This document shows, piece by piece, positions 16,165 to 25,415 of a DNA stretch of 64,000 nucleotides (positions are counted from its first letter, which is position 1; each line of letters starts with the position of its first letter). The position numbers and the translations under genes are program-made. This stretch comes from an uncultured Bacteroidales bacterium (GTDB lineage: Bacteria; Bacteroidota; Bacteroidia; Bacteroidales; UBA932). The stretch spans positions 1-64,000 of the forward strand of contig CASFPH010000005.1 in assembly GCA_949296645.1 (NCBI GenBank), in the 5' to 3' direction. The notes beneath the pieces were generated by a model. That model was given only the letters and a program-made list of their open reading frames with translations, ran no database searches and was not told the origin of the DNA.

Positions 16165-17472
16165 TCATGATTTTCTATAGAAATTAAAATTCACGGAAAA
16201 AACATGTTTTTTTTCAAAAAAAGCATAATCGAGCATGAATCCGTACTGACGGCATATGGATTCACACATGGAGAGTCCCAGTCCGTTTGATTCAGGCGTA
16301 TCTTCTCCCCTGTGGAACTTTTCGAATATCTTGTTTCTGTCCAGTTCCACGTTTCCGCTGTTGCTTACTGAAAACGATTCCGCATCAAGACGGACTTCTA
16401 TCGTTCCTCCTGCAGGGGTATGCAGCCATGCATTACGCAACAGATTGCCGAAAAGTATGCCGGCAAGCGAAGGATTCATCTCTACTGAACAGTCCTGATG
16501 CGTAAATGAACAGGAAATACCGCGGTCTGCATATATTTCCGACAGATCCTCCATGTTGTCACGTACCAGTGCTGTCACATTAACTTGCTCCGTACCCGAA
16601 TATGCCCTGTTTTCTATTCTGGAAAGTTTCAGCATATCAGAATGAAGTTTCTTGAGCCGCCTCAAAGGTCTGAGAACATTCATTATATCTTCATGTACGG
16701 ATGCTGGGAGTTCCTCGTTCTGCTGCAACTGCTCCAATCTGTTCATACTTACCGCTACAGGTGTCTGCATCTCATGTGCCGCATGATCTACAAAACGTTT
16801 CTGCTGTTCGTACATGGAAAGCATTCTTGCCACCTGCTGATTGGCCGCTTCATTAAGTCGTCTGAATTCGGAGACGCATGCCCTGTCATATTTCAAGGGT
16901 GCATTGTTTGTCCCGAGATCGAACCTGTCCATCCATGAAAGAAGAGCATACAGAGGCTTCATGGATTTCTGTATAACAAAATAGCTGATGGAAACAAGCA
17001 CTATGAACAGGACAGCATAAAGCACTGAAATCCAGAACAGGACAGACAAGCCTATCTCACCGGCATCAAAAGTAGGAGTCGAAACGGTAAGAAGCCAGGG
17101 GACATCATTCCCGTCCCTGAATATCATGTTCATTATCCTGGCCGGTTCCGTTTCATTCTTCGCATCGACCCATATCTGACCGTCAAGGAACCAGACATGC
17201 GGAACTGACGAAACGAAATCCTCGGACACTTCCTTTATTGAATAGGAATTATTGGATTCAATCCTGTCTTCCGCAGACAGTTCTCCGGAAAGAAACCTCA
17301 TGGCAACCGATTCGGAATAAACCTCAAGGGAATCGTCAACCTCGTCCACCGCCTCATCCATGAAAGCCATATAGAAAAAAAAGGCCCACAGGACCAGAAC
17401 TACCGCCAGAGTAACGGAAAGCCTTGTCATCAGACTTCTTATGAGGGAAATATCCTTTTTCATCAGATTCAT
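16165..17472 (-). CDS. Sensor histidine kinase
   Basis: The 435-residue membrane kinase has a first helix at about residues 15-35, a periplasmic sensor segment of about 100 residues, a second helix near 145-170, and the phosphoacceptor box DHAAHEMQTPVAV (His near residue 238). N, G1 and G2 boxes of the ATPase domain follow (NLLRNAWLHTP, SNSGNV, GLGLSMCESIC). The start ATG (17472) shares one base with the TGA of the response regulator, so the two are translationally coupled. The signal sensed is unknown. Downstream lies a PepSY-like protein. Confidence 0.92.
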   Translation of the reverse strand: MNLMKKDISLIRSLMTRLSVTLAVVLVLWAFFFYMAFMDEAVDEVDDSLEVYSESVAMRFLSGELSAEDRIESNNSYSIKEVSEDFVSSVPHVWFLDGQIWVDAKNETEPARIMNMIFRDGNDVPWLLTVSTPTFDAGEIGLSVLFWISVLYAVLFIVLVSISYFVIQKSMKPLYALLSWMDRFDLGTNNAPLKYDRACVSEFRRLNEAANQQVARMLSMYEQQKRFVDHAAHEMQTPVAVSMNRLEQLQQNEELPASVHEDIMNVLRPLRRLKKLHSDMLKLSRIENRAYSGTEQVNVTALVRDNMEDLSEIYADRGISCSFTHQDCSVEMNPSLAGILFGNLLRNAWLHTPAGGTIEVRLDAESFSVSNSGNVELDRNKIFEKFHRGEDTPESNGLGLSMCESICRQYGFMLDYAFFEKKHVFSVNFNFYRKS

Positions 17473-18146
17473 CAAAGTTGTTGCAGTTTATATCCGAAAC
17501 CATATACAGCCTTAATGGCAATATCGGCACCGGCATCCTTCATTTTCTTCTTGAGATTGGCTATCTGCTGGTACACATAGCTGAAATTGTCCGACTGGTC
17601 GGCATTGTCACCCCAGACTGACTCGGCTATCGCCTGCTTGTCGACAACTCTCCCTGGTCGGGTCATGAAATAATGCAGAATCATATATTCCTTACCGAGC
17701 AGATGTATCATATTCCCGTTCACCGACACGGTCCTGTCATCAGGATTAAGCACCACATTACCCGCTACAATAACACGCTCTCCGCCTCTGGACCTGCGGA
17801 GATGGCTTTTTACCCTCGCGACAAGTTCTGCCAGATGAAATGGTTTCGGAAGGTAATCGTCTGCACCCAGTTCAAGCCCGCTCACTTTGTCCTCAACAGA
17901 ATTCCTTGCGGAAGTTATTATGACTTTGGCGGCATTCCCTTCGGATGCAATCTTTCTCAATATATCAAGACCGTCCCCGTCAGGAAGCATGATATCAAGC
18001 AGAATACAGTCGTATTCATACATTGACAGCTTCTGTACAGCTTCGGCAAAGGAAGACGCGGACTCCACTACATAACCTTCCTTTTTCAGAACATCAGAGG
18101 CCATACTCCTGAGATCAGGTTCATCTTCAATAACCAGTATTTTCAT
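17472..18146 (-). CDS. OmpR-family response regulator
   Basis: The 224-residue protein has a receiver domain (acidic pair ED at residues 7-8, phosphoacceptor Asp in ILLDIMLPDGDG near residue 52, Lys in YLPKPF near residue 101). A C-terminal winged helix follows, with the typical HLLGKEYMILHYFMTRPGRVV and YGFGYKL end. It is cotranscribed with the histidine kinase downstream. The gap of 34 nt to the ferredoxin-like gene upstream shows no clear promoter, so it may belong to the longer operon that starts at 20655. Confidence 0.93.
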   Translation of the reverse strand: MKILVIEDEPDLRSMASDVLKKEGYVVESASSFAEAVQKLSMYEYDCILLDIMLPDGDGLDILRKIASEGNAAKVIITSARNSVEDKVSGLELGADDYLPKPFHLAELVARVKSHLRRSRGGERVIVAGNVVLNPDDRTVSVNGNMIHLLGKEYMILHYFMTRPGRVVDKQAIAESVWGDNADQSDNFSYVYQQIANLKKKMKDAGADIAIKAVYGFGYKLQQL

Positions 18147-18180
18147 ATGTCCGTATATTTATAATGATACATGGTTTCAT

Positions 18181-18972
18181 TTACAGGAAGAACTCCGGCT
18201 CCTTTCTTGTACTGAAATTCCTGAACAGCATTTCCGTATACGGAGTATCGAAGACAAGGGCTCCTGCAGGACAGCCCTTGACACACGCACAGCATTTTGT
18301 ACACAGGGTGCTGTCGGCTTCCGCTCCTTTTCTGCCTACCGTTATGGCTCCTACAGGACATATGCCGGCACAATATCCGCATTTCACACAGACATTCTGA
18401 TTGCACACAGGGGCCTGAGGTGTCGGAGTCCCCTTGACCTTGTAAGGTCTGTTACCTCTTATTCCTGCAATATCGAACCCTGTCCCAGAGATAATTCTGT
18501 TGTAAAGTCTTTTACCGAAACCGGACGCTTTCTCCATATCGCTGTCATCCGGACGTCCCTCAGCCACAGGCATGTTTTTCCTGCTGTATGAATGCTCGCC
18601 TATAAAAGCCGCAGCTCCTATTACCCTGAAACCACAGCCGGTCAGTATGTCAGTCAATTCAACAAGTGCATCTTCATAGTCCCTGTTTCCGTAAAGTACA
18701 ACCGCCACAGCGTCGGAACTTTCCGCTTTCATCATTTTCAGACGTCTTACCGCAGTTTCAGCCACTCGCCCTCCATAAACCGGAGCCGACACCACGACAA
18801 GGGAATTTCTGAAAAACAGATTCCCGTCAGGCGCATTTCTTGTAAAATCATATGTATTTCCCACGCATGCAGGGGAAAAGCAAGCGCGTAGTTCACCGGC
18901 AATACCTGAAGCGATTTTCCTTGAAGTACCCGTAGGAGAATAAGAAACAATGTCAACAGTACTGTATTCCAT
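18181..18972 (-). CDS. EFR1-family flavodoxin/2[4Fe-4S] ferredoxin protein
   Basis: The 263-residue protein joins a flavodoxin-like N-terminal half (SYSPTGTSRKIASGIAG, residues 10-26, as phosphate-binding loop; PVYGGRVAETA near 66) to two 4Fe-4S clusters (VCVKCGYCAGICPVGA and LCTKCCACVKGCPAGA, about residues 190-240). It should carry electrons between FMN and iron-sulfur clusters in the cytoplasm. The partner is unknown. It follows menA by 13 nt. A paralogue of similar build lies at 52846-53709. Confidence 0.87.
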   Translation of the reverse strand: MEYSTVDIVSYSPTGTSRKIASGIAGELRACFSPACVGNTYDFTRNAPDGNLFFRNSLVVVSAPVYGGRVAETAVRRLKMMKAESSDAVAVVLYGNRDYEDALVELTDILTGCGFRVIGAAAFIGEHSYSRKNMPVAEGRPDDSDMEKASGFGKRLYNRIISGTGFDIAGIRGNRPYKVKGTPTPQAPVCNQNVCVKCGYCAGICPVGAITVGRKGAEADSTLCTKCCACVKGCPAGALVFDTPYTEMLFRNFSTRKEPEFFL

Positions 18973-18985
18973 ATATATTTTAATT

Positions 18986-19942
18986 TTAAAGTTCCATCAG
19001 AAGAAGAAAAGCAAGCATCAGACCGAAAACAGCCATATTGACTGACGTCATACCAAGCACCTCGTTGAGATCCTTTCCTTGAAGTTTTCTCATTCTGCCG
19101 TATGCCTTGAAATGAAGAACAAGATAAAGCATTACCGCAGGCGTATATTCATATCCGAAAAAGTAAAGCGATGCAGCCGAAACCGCCGCCGCAATTCCGG
19201 AATACAGGTAAAGTCTTTCCCCCACAACACGCATTTTCCTTTCGCTTGCTCCTGAATCCGGATCTTTCCCGAGAATTACGACGAGTGTCCTTTTACCGTT
19301 GTCCCGATCCTGCACCCTGTCCCTGTAATTATTGAGGAGCAAAAGCGTATCGATTACCATTCCGCACGAAAATGACAGTATGAAAGCTTCAGCTGGCAGG
19401 TTGTCCGCCATGATATAGTATACCGACAGAACCGGAACAAAACCGAAAAACAGCAGGACAAGAAGATCCCCGAATCCATGATAGGCAAGAGGATACGGAC
19501 CGGCTGTATAGGCAAAGGCAAAAAGCAGTGCCGCCACTCCTACCCATATCATCCAGATACCGCCGTACAAAAGGAGGGATGATCCGGCAAGACAGGCAAT
19601 GAAAGAGACCAGCAATATGCCAATCTTCATGGAACGCATTGAGATCCATCCTTTTGAACACATTCTCGGAGGTCCGAGACGTTCCTCTCCGTCACTTCCT
19701 TTCAGAAAATCATACAAATCATTTATCATGTTTGCATCAGCCTGCATCAGAAGTGCAAAAAGCAGTGCGGCAAGAAACGGATAAAACAAAAACCGTCCGT
19801 CCGCAGCAGCAAGCGAGGCTGCAAGCAGGACAGGCACCGCTGCCGCAATCAAAGTCTTAGGCCTTACAGCCATCATCCATACATTGAACCTTCCAGGTTT
19901 CCCTGAGTCCATGTTATTTTTGTCTTCTTCCATTAGAGTCAT
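18986..19942 (-). CDS. menA: MenA-type UbiA prenyltransferase
   Basis: This 318-residue membrane enzyme would attach a polyprenyl chain to 1,4-dihydroxy-2-naphthoate, the membrane step of menaquinone synthesis. The first Asp-rich motif is NMINDLYDF (Asn71-Asp78), and the second lies in NNYRDRVQDRDNGKRTL near residue 205. The MAVRPKTLIAA start is typical of MenA. About eight hydrophobic helices are visible. The ATG at 19942 overlaps the TGA of the PP-loop gene (ATGA), so I prefer it to the ATG at 19933. No other menaquinone gene is nearby, so another aromatic acceptor is possible but less likely. Confidence 0.85.
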   Translation of the reverse strand: MTLMEEDKNNMDSGKPGRFNVWMMAVRPKTLIAAAVPVLLAASLAAADGRFLFYPFLAALLFALLMQADANMINDLYDFLKGSDGEERLGPPRMCSKGWISMRSMKIGILLVSFIACLAGSSLLLYGGIWMIWVGVAALLFAFAYTAGPYPLAYHGFGDLLVLLFFGFVPVLSVYYIMADNLPAEAFILSFSCGMVIDTLLLLNNYRDRVQDRDNGKRTLVVILGKDPDSGASERKMRVVGERLYLYSGIAAAVSAASLYFFGYEYTPAVMLYLVLHFKAYGRMRKLQGKDLNEVLGMTSVNMAVFGLMLAFLLLMEL

Positions 19943-20655
19943 TCGCAAACAAGATCAGCAAACCAATAATCAGTCACTATTTCATCACCAGTATCAAGCC
20001 TCGCCTTATACGAATGGGACTGGGGTTCTCCAAAAGCGAAACGTATCGGATATCTGAAAATCTCCCCGTCGTAACAGAATGTATGGTATTCGCCGTTTTC
20101 TCCGCACGGATCCGTATTTTCCGGAAAAGAAGCCACCAGTTCCCTGTCCAGTTCTTTTCCGAGATACTCCCTGCCGAGTATGGATGCATTCACGGCAACG
20201 ATCACGGTTTTGAGTCCCGAATCCAGAAATTCACCCATTATTTCTTTCGTGGAAGGTCCCCACAGTGGTTCTACCACTTCCATATCCAAAGGGGAAAGCT
20301 GCCTTTCTCTATACTTTCTGACGTCATGCAGAAAAATATCGCCGAAAACAAAATGTGTCACCACTTCAGCCTTGAAATGCTTTACTGCCTTTTCCATAGC
20401 CTCCTCATATCCTGCAAGAACACCATCAGGCAGCAAAGGAACCACATAAAGAGGCAGCCCTATGCTTTCAGCCTGTTTTTCAAGCAGTTCAAGTGGAATA
20501 CCATGCATGGAAGAACGTCCGTTGGAACTATTCACCGTAGTAAGCAGGGATACGACCTCATATCTTCTGTCCTTCATTATCTTGTACAGCGCCAATGCAG
20601 AATCCTTGCCTCCGCTCCAGTTAAATACCGCCTTATATGGAATTGATTCTGTCAT
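19939..20655 (-). CDS. DUF71/COG2102 PP-loop ATP pyrophosphatase, possible B12-salvage type
   Basis: The 238-residue protein has an N-type PP-loop (NWSGGKDSALALYK, motif residues 14-19) and the family segments SMHGIPLELLEKQAESIGLPL and FGDIFLHDVRKYRE. Archaeal and eukaryotic members are Dph6 diphthine-ammonia ligases, but bacteria lack diphthamide. Comparative genomics has predicted that a bacterial subgroup acts in cobinamide/B12 salvage. The adjacent divergent BtuFCD-like transporter fits that subgroup. The start at 20655 follows a -7 box. It is the first gene of the operon with menA. Confidence 0.82.
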   Translation of the reverse strand: MTESIPYKAVFNWSGGKDSALALYKIMKDRRYEVVSLLTTVNSSNGRSSMHGIPLELLEKQAESIGLPLYVVPLLPDGVLAGYEEAMEKAVKHFKAEVVTHFVFGDIFLHDVRKYRERQLSPLDMEVVEPLWGPSTKEIMGEFLDSGLKTVIVAVNASILGREYLGKELDRELVASFPENTDPCGENGEYHTFCYDGEIFRYPIRFAFGEPQSHSYKARLDTGDEIVTDYWFADLVCE

Positions 20656-20664
20656 ATTTTTTAG

Positions 20665-20672
20665 TACTTTTG
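20665..20672 (+). promoter_or_regulatory. -7 promoter box for the BtuFCD-like operon
   Basis: TACTTTTG matches TAnnTTTG, 29 nt before the ATG at 20702. The intergenic space to the divergent gene is only 46 bp, too small for a cobalamin riboswitch. Confidence 0.5.
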
Positions 20673-20684
20673 GAAATTGTATCA

Positions 20685-20692
20685 CAAATATA
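20685..20692 (-). promoter_or_regulatory. -7 promoter box for the DUF71/menA operon
   Basis: On the minus strand TATATTTG matches TAnnTTTG, 29 nt before the ATG at 20655. It faces and interleaves with the box at 20665-20672, so the two transcripts start across each other. Confidence 0.5.
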
Positions 20693-20701
20693 CGCAAAAC
20701 A

Positions 20702-21835
20702 ATGAGACGCATTCTTTTTTATTTTATGACAGGCCTGTTCTTTTCAGGCATTGTTTCATGCAGGGAAACCGACGAAGGTATATCCGGCGAAAAAATGAAA
20801 TATGCGGAAATTATCAGAATAGAAGAAAACGCAAACTACAGCATAGCTGAAATATCCGATCCATGGAACAGTGGCAGACTGATGCAGAGATATATAATGA
20901 TACCGGAGGACATTACGGGAAACGAATATTCAAGCATCTTGGAAGATATGCCGGAAGGCATCATATTGAGGACCCCGCTCAGAAAAGTAGCGGTATTCAC
21001 AGGGACACACTGCAGCATAATGGAATTGCTGCAAAGTGAAAAAAGCGTTTGCGGAGTCTGTGAACCGCAGTATATCAGGTCCGAATATGTACAAAAAGGG
21101 ATAAAGGACGGAACGGTTGCTGACTATGGCAATTCCCAGTACCCTTCCATAGAAAAAATAGTAGAAGACTCTCCAAATGCCGTATTCCTGTCATCATTTG
21201 CGGAAAGGAACGTTTCTGACAAACTCTCCAAAGCAGGAATTCCGGTAATCGAATGCGCGGACTACATGGAAACACATCCTCTCGCAAGAAGCGAATGGAT
21301 AAAATTCTTCGGCATACTATTCGACAGGAAGGCCATGGCCGATTCAGTATTTGCAGCAAGCTGCAAAAGATACGAAGAAATATGCGCCGAAGTGGCTTCA
21401 GCCCATGAAAATCCCAGGCTTATGGTTGAAAAGAAAATCGCCTCTGCATGGTATGTTCCAGGCGGTAAAAGCTACACGGCCAAACTGTATGCAGATGCAG
21501 GAGCCGACTACCTGTGGAAGGACAATAACGAGACAGGATCAATTCCGCTGTCATTCGAGACCGTTCTGGAAAAAGCTGAGGATGCAGACATATGGCTCAT
21601 AAAATACAATGATCCAGAATATCTCACAAGGGAAAACCTCAGAAGGGAATTCGACGGATATTCAAGGTTCAGACCATATGAAAAAGGAAGCATATATGCC
21701 TGCAACGCCTTCTACAACAATTATTTCGATGAAATTGTAACCCATCCTGAATACGTTCTTGAAGATCTGGCCGCACTTTTTCACCCTGAAATGTACCCGG
21801 ATCACCGGTTCAGGTATTTTATCAGAATGAAATGA
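20702..21835 (+). CDS. ABC transporter substrate-binding lipoprotein, BtuF/FecB-like
   Basis: The 377-residue product has a lipobox at FFSGIVSC (Cys20). The cluster III binding-protein core starts with RKVAVFTGTHCSIMELL and continues with VCGVCEPQYI, NAVFLSSF and VIECADYMETHPLARSEW, which recur in Bacteroidales binding proteins for cobalamin or iron chelates. The ATG at 20702 follows a -7 box; the much longer frame from 20462 runs through the divergent gene and is rejected. It is the first gene of an operon with the permease (ATGA overlap) and ATPase. The neighbouring DUF71 gene favours corrinoids over siderophores. Confidence 0.85.
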   Translation: MRRILFYFMTGLFFSGIVSCRETDEGISGEKMKYAEIIRIEENANYSIAEISDPWNSGRLMQRYIMIPEDITGNEYSSILEDMPEGIILRTPLRKVAVFTGTHCSIMELLQSEKSVCGVCEPQYIRSEYVQKGIKDGTVADYGNSQYPSIEKIVEDSPNAVFLSSFAERNVSDKLSKAGIPVIECADYMETHPLARSEWIKFFGILFDRKAMADSVFAASCKRYEEICAEVASAHENPRLMVEKKIASAWYVPGGKSYTAKLYADAGADYLWKDNNETGSIPLSFETVLEKAEDADIWLIKYNDPEYLTRENLRREFDGYSRFRPYEKGSIYACNAFYNNYFDEIVTHPEYVLEDLAALFHPEMYPDHRFRYFIRMK

Positions 21836-22860
21836 CAAGAGAAAAAAGCATATTGTCCATTATGGCACTGCTGGTTCCAGTATTCTTCCTGCTGAATCTT
21901 GGATGGGGAGCCGTATCCATACCGCTGAAGGAAACCTTCAGCATAATTTCAGGCAACGAAGCTTCCAGGGAATCCTGGACATACATAATACTGGAATCCA
22001 GACTTCCGCAGGCAATTACAGCACTTCTTGCAGGGGCATCGCTTTCAATTTCGGGACTTATACTGCAAACCGTATTCAATAACCCGCTGGCCAGTCCGGC
22101 CATACTCGGTATAAACAACGGGGCGAGTCTCGGCACCGCAATAGTAATGCTTGCGACAGGAGGCAGCATAGGGGGCGCCTTTTCAGGAATGTCTGACTAT
22201 GTATCCATAATGGCAGGCGCATTCGCCGGAGCCATGGCCGTACTGGCTGTAATCATATTGTTTTCATCAATAGTAAAAAGCAACATAATGCTGCTGATAA
22301 TAGGACTCATGGTAGGATACATGACCTCGTCAGTTATTTCCCTGCTTAATTTCTTCGCTTCCGCCGAAGGAGTATTTGCCTACACCATGTGGGGAATGGG
22401 CGATTTTTCAAGCGTATCCATGAAACAGATACCTGTATTCGCATCGGTTACCCTCTGCGGACTTGCAGCATCACTTCTTATGATGAAACCGATGAATGCG
22501 CTCCTGCTCGGAGAAAGATATGCCGAAAACATAGGGGTCAACATACGCAGGACAAGAATCATGCTTTTCGCAATAACAGGACTGCTGACAGGCATCACAA
22601 CAGCGTTCTGCGGACCGATAGCATTCATAGGACTGTCTGTACCGCATATAGCGAGACTGCTCCTGAGATCATCGAACCATGCGATGCTCATACCGGCATC
22701 AATACTGGCCGGGTCCATTACCGCCCTGCTATGCAACGCATGCTGCACTTTCCCTGGAATATCTACCATAATGCCACTGAACGCGATTACACCGATAATA
22801 GGAGCTCCAGTAATATTATATGTAATAATAAATCAGAAAAAGATACAATATTTCAATTGA
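21832..22860 (+). CDS. FecCD/BtuC-family ABC permease
   Basis: The 342-residue protein has about ten membrane helices and family motifs: SRLPQAITALLAGASLSISGLILQ near the N-terminus, NPLASPAILGINNGASLG and, near residue 262, GPIAFIGLSVPHIAR. Together with the binding protein and ATPase it forms an importer for metal chelates or cobalamin across the inner membrane. Its ATG overlaps the stop of the binding-protein gene. Confidence 0.92.
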   Translation: MTREKSILSIMALLVPVFFLLNLGWGAVSIPLKETFSIISGNEASRESWTYIILESRLPQAITALLAGASLSISGLILQTVFNNPLASPAILGINNGASLGTAIVMLATGGSIGGAFSGMSDYVSIMAGAFAGAMAVLAVIILFSSIVKSNIMLLIIGLMVGYMTSSVISLLNFFASAEGVFAYTMWGMGDFSSVSMKQIPVFASVTLCGLAASLLMMKPMNALLLGERYAENIGVNIRRTRIMLFAITGLLTGITTAFCGPIAFIGLSVPHIARLLLRSSNHAMLIPASILAGSITALLCNACCTFPGISTIMPLNAITPIIGAPVILYVIINQKKIQYFN

Positions 22861-22876
22861 ATACCGGAAAAGAACC

Positions 22877-23896
22877 ATGTTTTCAGCATACAATCTGTCA
22901 ATAGGCTACAACAAGGGTACATCCAGAGAGAAGATCCTGCACGAAGGACTTTCTTTTTCTCTGGAAAAAGGGACTCTGACATGTCTGACAGGTCCCAACG
23001 GGGCCGGTAAATCCACTCTGCTCAGAACTCTTTCAGGCAATCAGTCCCCGTTGAAAGGGAGACTTGAATTCAACGGGAAAGACATGTCCGCAATTTCCGG
23101 AAAAGAACTTGCAAAAGAAATAGGTCTTGTTTTGACGGACAGGACATTCGCTGGAGGACTCACGGTAAAAGAGCTGGTATCCCTCGGAAGATATCCTTAC
23201 ACCGGCTTTTGGGGAAAGCTTGATGACAGCGACGAAAGAACGGTACACCTTGCAATGGAAAGGACAGGCATCCTGGACAAGGCATCGAGATATGTCTCTG
23301 AACTTTCGGACGGGGAGCGGCAGAAAGTAATGATAGCCAAAGCGCTTGCCCAGGAATGTCCCGTAATAATCCTCGACGAGCCGACAGCATTTCTGGATAT
23401 AACAAGCAAGATGGATATCATGTATCTCCTGCACGAGATGACATCTGCCGGAAAGACCGTACTTCTGTCTACGCATGACATAGACCAGGTACTGCAGCTT
23501 GCGGACAGAATATGGATAATGGAAAAGGACAGGGGAATAACCTCGGGCACCCCCGAAGAACTCGCTTTGAACGGAGACATCGACCGGGTGTTCGGAAACG
23601 GCACTTCCAGTTTCGACATATGCAGCGGAAGATTTTTCAAACAGCCCAAATCATCCGCAAGATTCAGTATAGAAGCCGAAGAAGAAACAAAACACTGGAT
23701 AGAAAACATACTCAGAAGATACGACATCGGCATTTGCGGGGAATACAGATCTGTTCCGGGAATCCATGGCAGCTCCGATGCGGATGCCTGCATAAAGGCA
23801 AAAAACGGGGAAATCAGACTTGAAAGCACAAAAGGGTCAATCTCATTTCCGGGACTGAGGGAATTCTCCGAATATATACGTAAAAATTGTAACTAA
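22877..23896 (+). CDS. ABC transporter ATP-binding protein with C-terminal extension
   Basis: The 339-residue protein has Walker A GPNGAGKST (39-47), signature LSDGE (143-147), Walker B VIILDEP (163-169) and the switch His in STHDID. This is the BtuD/FecE class. After about residue 235 there is an extra segment of roughly 100 residues (from DIDRVFGNGTSSFDICSG to the end) that typical family members lack. It begins 16 nt after the permease and ends 9 nt before the next gene. Confidence 0.92.
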   Translation: MFSAYNLSIGYNKGTSREKILHEGLSFSLEKGTLTCLTGPNGAGKSTLLRTLSGNQSPLKGRLEFNGKDMSAISGKELAKEIGLVLTDRTFAGGLTVKELVSLGRYPYTGFWGKLDDSDERTVHLAMERTGILDKASRYVSELSDGERQKVMIAKALAQECPVIILDEPTAFLDITSKMDIMYLLHEMTSAGKTVLLSTHDIDQVLQLADRIWIMEKDRGITSGTPEELALNGDIDRVFGNGTSSFDICSGRFFKQPKSSARFSIEAEEETKHWIENILRRYDIGICGEYRSVPGIHGSSDADACIKAKNGEIRLESTKGSISFPGLREFSEYIRKNCN

Positions 23897-23905
23897 AACA
23901 ATATC

Positions 23906-25402
23906 ATGAAAAAACTATCATTCTTGAGCATCATTCTGATGATTTGCATAATTGCCATGCAGTCATGCAAAAACGAATCAACGGCTACAAGGGACAACAG
24001 CATTTATTCCCATGTGGATCCAGAAGCTTCCTTCGTGCTGGCATTCAACCCTGGCACCCTCATTACCAAGAGCGGAAGGTCAGAAGAAATAAGAACACTG
24101 CTGGCTGAAAAGGCACTATCAGTAACGGAAAAGCCTGTAGGCGCCCTCATGGAAAAACTTACGGCCAATCCTGAAGAAAGCGGTTTCAACATCAACGACG
24201 ATATGATAATCTATGCTTTCGGCAAAGGAGGAGATATTTCAGTGGCGGCACTTGCCTCCGTAACAGACAGGTACAAGGCAACGGAAACCATCAGGACATT
24301 ATGCACGGACGAACCTGAGATAAAAATTGAAGAAGCCGAAACGGAAACATCGGTATCTTCATCAGGATTCCGTGCGACCATAACCAATACCACAGCCATC
24401 CTGATTGCAAAAGAAGAACCCGACGGATCGACAGATGAGAAAATAGCCGGGGATCTTTCAAGAATATCCGGTATGGACAACAGTTCAAGTATTCTCACGG
24501 AAGAATTCTTCTCGAAGACTCTGGAAAAGGATGCGGATATCCGCATGTGGTTCGACATAAAAAAACTCGGTGAAACAACCGGAAACATTGAAAACAATGA
24601 ACAGCTTATGTCGATGCTTGAGCTGAACGGAAACAAGTTCGCATATACGATTACGTTCGAACCAGGCAGGGCTGTCGCTGAAATAGCGGTCAAAAACGCT
24701 CCCGTACACGATCTCACCTCGGATTTCTCGACCGAATATCTGAAATATGTACCTGAGCACGCGTACATGACGGCGATAACAGGTATAAAGAACATGAAAA
24801 CAGCAACCGGCATAATAATGGCAACCATGCCTGAAGAGGAAATGTCCTACGAAGCCGAAAACTTCATCGATGCAATAAACTCAATAGAAGGTACGATCCA
24901 GATAGCATTCAACGGACTTTCAGAACTTACCCCATCATTTTCGGCATTCATCGAAACTTCTGACAGAAAACTCTTTGACGAAATAATAAAATACACGTCC
25001 GAAATGCAGCCAGAAAGGCAGGACGAAAACACGTACATTTTCAGGAATCTCTACAATACCACACTCAAATACAGAGACAACAAGGTGATAATCGCAACAG
25101 AAGATGTAATGAACGTAATTGAAAAGGGATTCAAAAGCAATATACGCGACGCACGTTACGCCGATTCATTCAAATCGGGAAAAAGCGCACTGGTAATCGA
25201 TGTCCGCAACATCAGGCCAGTCATATCAGGAATACTTCCGTTTACAGGCAACGGAAACATTGCTGCGGCACTCGGCAAAATTGACTATCTTGAATCCGTT
25301 TCCGCAAGCGAAAACGAAGCTACGGTAACCATGTACTTCGAAAACAGGAACAGCAATTCACTAAAGCAGATATGCGACATTATATCGCTGCTTGACAAAT
25401 AG
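23906..25402 (+). CDS. DUF4836-like lipoprotein
   Basis: The 498-residue product carries a lipobox (IIAMQSC, Cys21) and so is an envelope lipoprotein. It opens with HVDPEASFVLAFNPGTLITKSG, the kind of start I associate with DUF4836 proteins of Bacteroidales, and has many short repeated alpha/beta units. Function unknown. It starts 9 nt after the ABC ATPase gene, so it is probably cotranscribed with the importer. It may be an outer-membrane accessory, but nothing in the sequence shows this. It ends convergent with the malic enzyme gene. Confidence 0.7.
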   Translation: MKKLSFLSIILMICIIAMQSCKNESTATRDNSIYSHVDPEASFVLAFNPGTLITKSGRSEEIRTLLAEKALSVTEKPVGALMEKLTANPEESGFNINDDMIIYAFGKGGDISVAALASVTDRYKATETIRTLCTDEPEIKIEEAETETSVSSSGFRATITNTTAILIAKEEPDGSTDEKIAGDLSRISGMDNSSSILTEEFFSKTLEKDADIRMWFDIKKLGETTGNIENNEQLMSMLELNGNKFAYTITFEPGRAVAEIAVKNAPVHDLTSDFSTEYLKYVPEHAYMTAITGIKNMKTATGIIMATMPEEEMSYEAENFIDAINSIEGTIQIAFNGLSELTPSFSAFIETSDRKLFDEIIKYTSEMQPERQDENTYIFRNLYNTTLKYRDNKVIIATEDVMNVIEKGFKSNIRDARYADSFKSGKSALVIDVRNIRPVISGILPFTGNGNIAAALGKIDYLESVSASENEATVTMYFENRNSNSLKQICDIISLLDK

Positions 25403-25415
25403 ACATTTGCCGTCA

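Noticed and set aside
20656..20701. Cobalamin riboswitch between the DUF71 and BtuF-like genes
   Set aside because: The gap is only 46 bp and is filled by two -7 boxes; a cobalamin riboswitch needs roughly 200 nt.
20462..20701. Long upstream extension of the substrate-binding protein frame
   Set aside because: It runs antisense through the DUF71 gene, precedes the -7 box and lacks a signal peptide; the ATG at 20702 gives a proper lipoprotein signal.
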